A program made the translations under genes and the position numbers. A stretch of DNA of 18,880 nucleotides, from assembly GCA_015654495.1 (NCBI GenBank), contig JAATGW010000767.1, forward strand, positions 1 to 18,880. Reading direction: 5' to 3'. Below are positions 1 through 5,733 of the stretch, piece after piece. The notes under the pieces were generated by a model that saw only the letters and a program-made list of their open reading frames with translations, did not search any database and had not been told where the DNA came from. Position 1 is the first letter of the stretch; every line of letters starts with the position of its first letter. The DNA comes from Chitinophagales bacterium (GTDB taxonomy: Bacteria; Bacteroidota; Bacteroidia; Chitinophagales; Chitinophagaceae).

Positions 1-701
1 ACAAAAGTTGCTTTGGAATCTTTCAACCCTTCCATATCCACTTTTTCCAGATCCCAGCCACCTTCTTCCATACTATGCTTGAAGGCATCACCATATTTCA
101 TGATACCTGCTTCAATCATTTCGCGCAACAGGTCATTTCCTTCACGGGTTCTTTCACCCACACCGGCGAATACTGACAAACCACCATAACCTTTTGCGAT
201 ATTATTGATAAGCTCCTGGATCAAAACTGTTTTACCAACACCTGCACCACCGAAGAGACCGATCTTACCGCCTTTTGCATATGGCTCAATCAGGTCGATT
301 ACTTTAATACCTGTGAAAAGTACTTCTGATGCAGTGCTCAGATTTTCAAATAATGGCGGTTTAGCATGGATCGGACGACCACCAACTTTTGAAACCGCAG
401 GCAGACCATCGATAGGATCGCCGGTCACATTAAAAAGGCGACCATTGATCAATTCGCCCACCGGCATTGCAATAGGGATTCCGGTATCAATAACTTCTGC
501 ACCACGGATCAAACCTTCAGTTCCATCCATTGCAATACAACGTACACTATCCTCTCCAAGGTGCTGCTGAACTTCCATAACAAGGGCTTCACCGGATTCG
601 CGTTTTATCTCAACTGCATTATAGATTTCGGGCAACAGACCCTCAAACTGCACATCCACAACGGCTCCGATGATTTGTTTGACTTTCCCCTTATTAGCCA
701 T
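1..701 (-). CDS. atpD: F1F0 ATP synthase subunit beta, N-terminal part (3' end off window)
   Basis: Catalytic beta subunit of the F1 sector, which makes ATP from ADP and phosphate using the proton gradient at the inner membrane. Translating the minus strand from the ATG at 701-699 gives about 233 residues starting MANKGKVKQIIGAVVDVQF, the typical beta-barrel start. The Walker A loop GGAGVGKT follows, then GERTREGNDLLREM. The sequence breaks off in the segment EEGGWDLEKVDMEGLKDSK, an insertion relative to the E. coli protein that I recall from Bacteroidota beta subunits. The 3' end lies beyond position 1. The gene is read away from the neighbouring VOC gene with a 145-nt gap that holds a good promoter candidate, so it probably has its own transcript, with atpC expected downstream. 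The assignment is near certain. Confidence 0.97.
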   Translation of the reverse strand, partial: MANKGKVKQIIGAVVDVQFEGLLPEIYNAVEIKRESGEALVMEVQQHLGEDSVRCIAMDGTEGLIRGAEVIDTGIPIAMPVGELINGRLFNVTGDPIDGLPAVSKVGGRPIHAKPPLFENLSTASEVLFTGIKVIDLIEPYAKGGKIGLFGGAGVGKTVLIQELINNIAKGYGGLSVFAGVGERTREGNDLLREMIEAGIMKYGDAFKHSMEEGGWDLEKVDMEGLKDSKATF

Positions 702-739
702 ATGAAAAAAATATTTAAAGTGACTTTGAATTAATGCCG

Positions 740-772
740 CAAAGGTAAGGGTCGGCGCCCGATTTTTTCAAC
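740..772 (-). promoter_or_regulatory. Candidate Bacteroidota-type promoter for atpD
   Basis: Read on the minus strand, a TTG (plus 769-771) is followed after 21 nt by TACCTTTG (plus 740-747). This is an exact match to the TAnnTTTG -7 element known from Bacteroides and Flavobacterium, with a -33 TTG at accepted spacing. Transcription would start about 30-35 nt before the atpD ATG. It was found by eye, and no start site is known. Confidence 0.5.
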
Positions 773-817
773 GGCAAACGAAGTTTTTTCATTAGTGGGA
801 ACCCGATGCTTACCTAT

Positions 818-845
818 GTTAAACGTTCAACGTTTAACGTTGAAC
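818..845. repeat. Nested perfect palindromes downstream of the VOC gene
   Basis: Two overlapping perfect inverted repeats share the central AACGTT words. GTTAAACGTT is mirrored by AACGTTTAAC around a single C (818-838), and GTTCAACGTT is mirrored by AACGTTGAAC around a single T (825-845). The element ends 1 nt before the stop codon of the VOC gene. There is no T-tract after it, so it is not a classic intrinsic terminator, although it could form a hairpin at the mRNA end. The first 12 nt recur at 5605-5616. Confidence 0.7.
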
Positions 846-846
846 T

Positions 847-1302
847 TCATTCACGTGCATCATTGATTTCAATCCAGTAACCGTCAGGGTCTTTGAAATA
901 GAGCTGTTTTACGCCATCGACCCTTGTGGTGATGGATTGCGGTTTACCAGGCCAGTCTTCGTAGGGAATATTTGCAGCCTGGAGTTTTTTTGAAAATTCT
1001 TCCACAGACTGTACAGTGAAACAGAGATGAGTGTGTTTGTGATGAACAAAGCGTTCTTTTCCGCCTTCAATAATATGAAGATGACTTTTAGGGCCGATGC
1101 TGAACCAGGTATGAAGGTTGTCGTGAAAGGGTTCTGGAATAGTATCCAGACCTACAATTTTCATATAAAAGGCGGTACTTGCTTTCAGATCGGTTACATA
1201 TAACGCGATATGATTTAAACGCGGTTTGGTTTCCTGTGCTTTCAATGTTGAAAATGAAAAAACACTAAAGGCAATAACCAGATAAAGCAATTTTATTTTC
1301 AT
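847..1302 (-). CDS. Exported VOC-superfamily (glyoxalase-fold) protein
   Basis: A 151-residue protein with a Sec signal peptide (residues 1 to about 23, ending KAQ) followed by one complete vicinal-oxygen-chelate domain of paired beta-alpha-beta-beta-beta modules. Typical family signatures are NHIALYVTDL (residues 30-39) and FKDPDGYWIEI (136-146). Candidate metal ligands H31, E79, H92 and E145 match the His-Glu-His-Glu set of glyoxalase I-type enzymes, so a metal-dependent activity is plausible. The export signal is unusual for a methylglyoxal-detoxifying enzyme, and dioxygenase, antibiotic-resistance or unknown isomerase roles remain open. It lies 54 nt downstream of glpF on the same strand and may be the last gene of the glycerol block. 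DHAP made by GlpD is the usual source of methylglyoxal, which makes a glyoxalase-like role tempting but unproven. Confidence 0.85.
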   Translation of the reverse strand: MKIKLLYLVIAFSVFSFSTLKAQETKPRLNHIALYVTDLKASTAFYMKIVGLDTIPEPFHDNLHTWFSIGPKSHLHIIEGGKERFVHHKHTHLCFTVQSVEEFSKKLQAANIPYEDWPGKPQSITTRVDGVKQLYFKDPDGYWIEINDARE

Positions 1303-1331
1303 GTCAGTTTTAATTCAGGTGTAAATAATAC

Positions 1332-1347
1332 CGGTTAACTATAACCG
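1332..1347. other. Small hairpin between glpF and the VOC gene
   Basis: CGGTTA (1332-1337), loop ACTA, and TAACCG (1342-1347) form a 6-bp stem. A run of six T residues follows on the plus strand only, whereas the genes are on the minus strand. It could be a weak processing or attenuation structure in the glpF-VOC mRNA, or chance. Confidence 0.25.
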
Positions 1348-1356
1348 ATTTTTTGA

Positions 1357-2061
1357 CTAGAGCAGACGGAAAATCTGAGCCGCGATCAAAGCACCGATAA
1401 CCGGTCCTGCAATGGGAATCCATGCATATTTCCAGTCGCTGCTACCCTTGCCTGCAATTGGCAAAACCGCATGCATCAGCCGGGGTCCGAAATCTCGTAC
1501 AGGGTTGATGGCATAACCTGTCGGTCCGCCCAAACTCAACCCGATGCCCAACACAAGCAAAGCTACGGGAAGCGCATCCAGCGCACCGATTTTCATTTCG
1601 GGTTTGGTTATCAGCAAAATGCTGAGAATAAAGACCATGGTCGCAATCAATTCCGTCAGGAAATTGGTAGCGGAATTGCGGATAGCAGGGCCTGTACAAA
1701 ACACCGCAAGTTTTAAAGCAGGATCTTCTGTTCTTTTAAAATGCGGGAGATAACTGAGCCAGACCAATGTACTGCCAATGGCTGCCCCGAGCAACTGAGC
1801 AAGGATGTAAAGAGGTACATCCTTCCATGGAAAATCGCCGATTGATGCGAGGGCGATAGTTACTGCAGGGTTGAGATGAGCTCCGCTGGCTGAAGCAGAA
1901 GCATAAACGCCGGTGAAAACTGCAATTGCCCATCCGAAAGTAATTACGATCCAGCCGCCATTGTTACCCTTGCTATCTTTAAGAAGAACATTGGCAACTA
2001 CCCCATCCCCGAGCGTAATTAAGATAGCAGTACCGATACATTCTCCCAGAAATGCAGTCAT
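1357..2061 (-). CDS. glpF: MIP-family glycerol facilitator / aquaglyceroporin
   Basis: Inner-membrane channel for passive glycerol (and possibly water) uptake, feeding the neighbouring glycerol kinase. The 234 residues form about six hydrophobic segments plus two half-helices. The first selectivity motif is canonical, GAHLNPAVTIA with NPA at residues 64-66. The second is NPVRDFGPR (186-194), so the usual NPA is NPV while the Arg and Asp that mark glycerol-conducting members (R189, D190) are kept. Length is at the short end for GlpF. The ATG at 2061-2059 is the natural start, because the protein begins directly in helix 1. It is the third glycerol gene on this strand but is separated from glpD by a 393-nt scarred interval, so it may be transcribed independently. 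Confidence 0.93.
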   Translation of the reverse strand: MTAFLGECIGTAILITLGDGVVANVLLKDSKGNNGGWIVITFGWAIAVFTGVYASASASGAHLNPAVTIALASIGDFPWKDVPLYILAQLLGAAIGSTLVWLSYLPHFKRTEDPALKLAVFCTGPAIRNSATNFLTELIATMVFILSILLITKPEMKIGALDALPVALLVLGIGLSLGGPTGYAINPVRDFGPRLMHAVLPIAGKGSSDWKYAWIPIAGPVIGALIAAQIFRLL

Positions 2062-2109
2062 GGCAGGCAGGTTTGATTCTGTAATATGAATAAAAAAGTT
2101 GAGATTTTG

Positions 2110-2126
2110 TCAGGGAAGGCCGCCTT
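2110..2126. repeat. Second copy of the glpD 3' end (17-bp direct repeat)
   Basis: TCAGGGAAGGCCGCCTT here matches TCAGGGAAGGCAGCCTT at 2455-2471 at 16 of 17 positions. The latter contains the glpD stop codon and its last codons. Similarity continues weakly for another dozen bases on the glpD-coding side. The copies are in direct orientation, 345 bp apart, and bracket a gene remnant and a tandem repeat. This suggests either an insertion with target duplication at the gene's 3' end or a partial duplication. Confidence 0.5.
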
Positions 2127-2210
2127 AAAACCACCTGGAAAGTCAAATTACCTTTTGGCTTAATAAAGAAACCGACAGTTTTTCGCGTTGTAAATCATTA
2201 CATTAAGTAA

Positions 2211-2250
2211 AAACTGTCTAAAACTGTCTAAAACTGTCTAAAACCGTCTA
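2211..2250. repeat. Four tandem 10-bp repeats (AAACTGTCTA)
   Basis: The unit AAACTGTCTA occurs three times exactly (2211-2240) and a fourth time with one change (AAACCGTCTA, 2241-2250). An inverted copy of the core, GACAGTTTTT at 2174-2183, can pair with AAAAACTGTC at 2209-2218 (10-bp stem, 25-nt loop). The 10-bp period places each copy on nearly the same DNA face. It lies in the leader region of glpF, 150-190 nt before its start. Confidence 0.85.
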
Positions 2251-2265
2251 AACTGCATTTTGAGT

Positions 2266-2442
2266 TTACTTCTTTAATAAAACCCACCAATAGCCTTCAA
2301 CGGCTTTGATTTTACCTTCTCTGTTAAGTGATGATAAAAGGTTAATGACTTTTTTCTTCTTCTGCTTATCTGTTAACACATCCGGGAGTTTTGGCAATAA
2401 TAATGCTTCATTACTCAACGCCGGATTTTCAACAGTATTGAA
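2266..2442 (-). pseudogene. C-terminal remnant, probably of an AlbA/AAA_4-type ATP-binding protein
   Basis: An open minus-strand stretch of 58 codons ends at the TAA at 2268-2266. It has no ATG, and an in-frame TGA precedes it at 2445-2443. It translates to a protein-like segment containing LLLPKLPDVLTDKQKKKK, then VINLLSSLNREGKI and a final YWWVLLKK. This resembles the winged-helix tail of 'putative DNA-binding, ATP-binding' proteins (AlbA_2/Schlafen AAA_4 family), in which an LP-D-L---QK--KI--LL--L---GKI pattern is common. That assignment is from memory and is moderate. The body of the gene is absent. The fragment begins only 13 nt after the glpD stop codon and sits between direct repeats of the glpD 3' end, so it looks like a relic of an insertion. 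Confidence 0.45.
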
Positions 2443-2454
2443 TCAGCAAAAATT

Positions 2455-2471
2455 TCAGGGAAGGCAGCCTT
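2455..2471. repeat. glpD 3' end, other member of the 17-bp direct repeat
   Basis: Covers the stop codon and last codons of glpD and pairs with 2110-2126 (one mismatch). See that entry for interpretation. Confidence 0.5.
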
Positions 2472-4008
2472 TTACCAACCGGGCAAACTGAGTCAGTTCT
2501 TTTTGTTTCCAGTTTTCATCTTTGTTGAGATAAACTGCCATCAGATCGGCCACGGCCGGCGCGGCTTCCAGAGCAAATTTAGCATCCAGAAAAAGCATTC
2601 TTATCCGCCGGGCAAGTACATCTTCCACGTGCATCGCCATTTCTTCGTTTACAGCCTGGGCGACCTGCGCCATGGTATCAGGAAACTGCGGATGAATTTT
2701 TTGCCTGAGCGCCGGATCTTTTTCTTCGAGTAAGCGGATTGCTGCAGCATCAGATCCATATACTTTCAACTGTTCAGCGTTTTCAGTTTCTTCCGTCCAG
2801 CCATGAATTTTGAGATTTTCGGTTACGCATAACCGGGATTTCAGCTTTCCGACAAATACGGCATTATCCACGGCATCTTTGGCCATTTTACGGTATGTCG
2901 TCCACTTGCCACCGGTGATTGTTATCAATCCCCCGGTGGATACAACAATGGTATGGTCACGTGAAAGCATTGCCGTTTTTCCCGTATTGGAAGTTTTTAC
3001 AAGCGGGCGGAGTCCGGTGAAAATGCTGCGGATATCCGATTCACCAATATCGGCATTCAGGTATTTATTAAAATGATAAATGATAAAGCTGATCTCTTCA
3101 CGGAAGGGAAGGGGTTCTGTTAAAACGGTATCCACAGGTGTATCGGTTGTTCCCACCACAACGCGGTTATACCAGGGAACGGCAAATAATACGCGGCCAT
3201 CTGCTGTTTTCGGAATCATGAGTGCCGTATCTCCCGGAAAAAATTTCTTTTCCAGAACAAGATGAATACCCTGCGATGGTGAAACCATTCCCGGAGAGGC
3301 CGGATCTTCCATTCTGATAATTTCATCCACATATACTCCGGTCGCATTTATAACTGCTTTCGCGGCTATATCATATGATTTTCCGCTGATACTGTCAGTC
3401 ACTTTCAATCCCCGGACCTTTTTCTTTTCTGTGATCAGTTCTTTAACCGGAAAATAATTCAATACAACTGCTCCCTGTTCTGCTGCTGTCTTCGCCATAT
3501 TTATTGCAAAGCGGGCATCATCAAACTGACCATCAAAATACCCGATACCACCCGAGAGCGAATGATTTTCGGCTACGGGTATATGTTGTATTACCGCATT
3601 CGTGGACATGATCCTCGTTTTTCCGATGCCTGCTTTACCCGCCAGCAGGTCATAAAAGGTAAGACCAATACCATAGTACCATTTCTCCCACCATCGGTAA
3701 GAAGGAACAACAAATAATTGTTTGCGCGAAAGATGTGGAGCATTTTTCAGTATCAGACTTCGTTCCTTCAGGGCCTCTTTCACGAGCCGGATATTGCCCT
3801 GGGCGAGATAACGAACGCCGCCATGAACCAGTTTTGTACTGCGGCTTGAAGTGCCCCCTGCAAAATCATTTCTTTCAAACAGGATTGTGCTGTAACCCCT
3901 TGAAGCAGCATCGATGGCAATCCCAAGACCTGTTGCTCCGCCACCAATTACAGCAAGATCCCATTCCTGGCTTTTTTCGAGTGCCTCGATCATTTCAGAT
4001 CTTCTCAT
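2455..4008 (-). CDS. glpD: Aerobic glycerol-3-phosphate dehydrogenase, FAD-dependent
   Basis: Oxidises sn-glycerol-3-phosphate to dihydroxyacetone phosphate at the cytoplasmic membrane and passes electrons to quinone. The 517 residues start with a Rossmann FAD site, DLAVIGGGATGLGIAIDAAS (residues 17-36). The GlpD-specific segment GTSSRSTKLVHGGVRYL (52-68) follows, and later GTTDTPVD and the FAD-closing ITGGKWTTYRKMA. The C-terminal DAO_C domain is present and the length is normal. The ATG at 4008-4006 puts the FAD motif at the usual distance; the next Met (residue 6) would also be acceptable. glpK ends 21 nt upstream on the same strand, so the two are almost certainly co-transcribed. Its last 17 bp are duplicated at 2110-2126. 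Confidence 0.97.
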   Translation of the reverse strand: MRRSEMIEALEKSQEWDLAVIGGGATGLGIAIDAASRGYSTILFERNDFAGGTSSRSTKLVHGGVRYLAQGNIRLVKEALKERSLILKNAPHLSRKQLFVVPSYRWWEKWYYGIGLTFYDLLAGKAGIGKTRIMSTNAVIQHIPVAENHSLSGGIGYFDGQFDDARFAINMAKTAAEQGAVVLNYFPVKELITEKKKVRGLKVTDSISGKSYDIAAKAVINATGVYVDEIIRMEDPASPGMVSPSQGIHLVLEKKFFPGDTALMIPKTADGRVLFAVPWYNRVVVGTTDTPVDTVLTEPLPFREEISFIIYHFNKYLNADIGESDIRSIFTGLRPLVKTSNTGKTAMLSRDHTIVVSTGGLITITGGKWTTYRKMAKDAVDNAVFVGKLKSRLCVTENLKIHGWTEETENAEQLKVYGSDAAAIRLLEEKDPALRQKIHPQFPDTMAQVAQAVNEEMAMHVEDVLARRIRMLFLDAKFALEAAPAVADLMAVYLNKDENWKQKELTQFARLVKGCLP

Positions 4009-4029
4009 AATAAAATATCATTCATAGGG

Positions 4030-5523
4030 TCAGGCATCAGTCCAGGCTTTAGCGGCATGAATGGCTTTATTCCATCCCTGTAGCAGTGAATCCCTTTCTG
4101 TACTTTCCATAGCAGGGTTAAATTCTTTTCCGCTTTGCCATTGCTTTCCGATATCGGCAGTACTTGCCCAGAACCCGGTTGCGAGACCAGCGAGATAAGC
4201 GGCGCCCAGCGCGGTGGTTTCTGTTATCCTTGGTCTTACAACTTTTACATTCAGTATATCACTCTGGAATTGCATCAGTAAATCATTAGCGGTTGCACCG
4301 CCATCCACCCTCAGCTCACGTATAGGGATACCCGCGTCTCCTTCCATTGCTCTCAGCACATCATAGGTTTGAAATGCAATACTGTTAAGGGCAGCACGGG
4401 CAATATGCGATCGGGTGCTTCCGCGGGTGAGGCCTACAATCGTTCCCCGCGCATGCTGATTCCAGTGGGGTGCGCCGAGCCCCGCAAAAGCCGGTACAAC
4501 AAAAACTCCTTCAGCTGAAACCACTTCGCGGGCCAGTTTTTCAACATCAGAGGATGACTGTATTATTCCCAGACCATCACGCAGCCATTGTACAACGGCG
4601 CCCGCAATAAACACGCTTCCTTCAAGTGCATATTCAACCGAGTTGCCGAGTTTCCATGCAATGGTGGTAAGCAGGTTATTGGTTGATGCGATCGGTTTAT
4701 TACCTGTATGCATAAGCATAAAACATCCTGTTCCATATGTATTTTTAACCATGCCTGGCTCCGTGCATTGTTGTCCGAAAAGCGCCGCCTGCTGATCACC
4801 GGCTATGCCTGCAATCGGAACAGAAGCTGGTGCCAGCACACGTTGGGTAATCCCGTATACTTCGCTGCTGGATTTAACAAAGGGTAAAATCTGACGGGGG
4901 ATATTGAATATTTTTAAAAGGTCGTCATCCCAATCAAGCGTGTTCAGGTTGAACAACATTGTGCGCGAAGCGTTACTCATATCGGTGACGTGTACCTGCC
5001 CCAGAGTAAGTTTCCATAAGAGCCAGGTATCTACTGTTCCAAAGGCGAGTTTCCCATCTTCAGCTTTTTTCCTGGCGCCGGGAATATTATCAAGTATCCA
5101 TTTTAATTTGGTGGCAGAAAAATAGGCATCTATCACCAAACCGGTTTTCTCCCTGATAATTTTTTCGAGCCCCTGTGCTTTCAGTTCATCACAGAAGGAT
5201 GCCGTTCGCCTGTCCTGCCATACAATTGCGTTGTACACAGGTTCTCCGCTAACCCTGTCCCAAACAATGGTGGTTTCGCGTTGATTGGTTATTCCGATTG
5301 CATGAATATTTTTAATATTAATACCCTTTTTTGAAATCACTTCTGCTGCTACACCGAGTTGGGTGGCCCAGATTTCTGTCGGGTCATGTTCAACCCAGCC
5401 AGGTTCAGGAAAAATCTGAGTAAACTCTTTTTGTGCCACTTCAGCGATAGCGCCGGACTGGTCAAATAAGATTGCTCTCGAACTTGTTGTACCCTGGTCG
5501 AATGAAAGGATGTATTCTGGCAT
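4030..5523 (-). CDS. glpK: Glycerol kinase
   Basis: Phosphorylates glycerol to sn-glycerol-3-phosphate with ATP in the cytosol, trapping glycerol that enters through GlpF. The 497 residues are full length for the FGGY family. Visible signatures are SFDQGTTSSRAILFD at the N-terminus (phosphate-1 loop), WVEHDPTEIW, ITNQRETTIVWD, the catalytic-base region GIAGDQQAALFGQ, and the adenosine-binding RVDGGATANDLLMQFQSD region. The start ATG at 5523-5521 gives the canonical MPEYILSFDQGTT opening. It is the first gene of the minus-strand glycerol block and is transcribed divergently from dnaX. No Shine-Dalgarno is evident, because a 14-bp tandem repeat occupies the leader up to 3 nt before the start codon. 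Confidence 0.98.
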   Translation of the reverse strand: MPEYILSFDQGTTSSRAILFDQSGAIAEVAQKEFTQIFPEPGWVEHDPTEIWATQLGVAAEVISKKGINIKNIHAIGITNQRETTIVWDRVSGEPVYNAIVWQDRRTASFCDELKAQGLEKIIREKTGLVIDAYFSATKLKWILDNIPGARKKAEDGKLAFGTVDTWLLWKLTLGQVHVTDMSNASRTMLFNLNTLDWDDDLLKIFNIPRQILPFVKSSSEVYGITQRVLAPASVPIAGIAGDQQAALFGQQCTEPGMVKNTYGTGCFMLMHTGNKPIASTNNLLTTIAWKLGNSVEYALEGSVFIAGAVVQWLRDGLGIIQSSSDVEKLAREVVSAEGVFVVPAFAGLGAPHWNQHARGTIVGLTRGSTRSHIARAALNSIAFQTYDVLRAMEGDAGIPIRELRVDGGATANDLLMQFQSDILNVKVVRPRITETTALGAAYLAGLATGFWASTADIGKQWQSGKEFNPAMESTERDSLLQGWNKAIHAAKAWTDA

Positions 5524-5526
5524 AGT

Positions 5527-5565
5527 GTTTCTGGTGGCTGGTTTCTGGTTACTGGTTTCTGGTGG
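5527..5565. repeat. 14-bp tandem repeat in the glpK leader
   Basis: GTTTCTGGTGGCTG (5527-5540), GTTTCTGGTTACTG (5541-5554) and a partial GTTTCTGGTGG (5555-5565) follow one another with no spacer. In the glpK mRNA sense the array reads as CCAGAAAC/CCAGTAAC words and ends 3 nt before the start codon. It therefore sits where a ribosome binding site would be. Confidence 0.85.
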
Positions 5566-5604
5566 AAAGTTATCGGGAACAGCATTAAATATAATAAACT
5601 ACCC

Positions 5605-5654
5605 GTTAAACGTTCAGCGCCTGCCTGCCGGCGGAGGCAGTTTGAACCTTTAAC
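5605..5654. repeat. Two-tier palindromic element between glpK and dnaX
   Basis: Outer arms are GTTAAACGTTCA (5605-5616) and TGAACCTTTAAC (5643-5654), complementary at 11 of 12 positions. An inner GC-rich palindrome has arms CTGCCT (5621-5626) and AGGCAG (5635-5640) around GCCGGC. It could form one long cruciform or RNA hairpin in the 210-nt divergent region. The left arm is identical to 818-829. Confidence 0.7.
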
Positions 5655-5733
5655 CTCAATTTATCCCCAATAAGATAACAGCAGGTGGTAAGCTACCGGC
5701 AGGATTGCACTCATTTTTGTAATTTGCCGCTTT

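Noticed and set aside
205..570. 121-codon plus-strand open frame
   Set aside because: It is antisense to unmistakable atpD coding sequence.
818..845. Intrinsic terminator for the VOC gene
   Set aside because: The stem is AT-rich and no T-tract follows in the direction of transcription.
2306..2491. Plus-strand 61-codon open frame overlapping the glpD end
   Set aside because: It is antisense to the glpD tail and the minus-strand remnant. Its peptide is low complexity (poly-Phe), and the minus-strand reading is far more protein-like.
5705..5726. TAATTTG just before dnaX as a promoter with TTG at 5705
   Set aside because: The spacing is only 12 nt and the -7 element is one base short of TAnnTTTG, so the match is not convincing.
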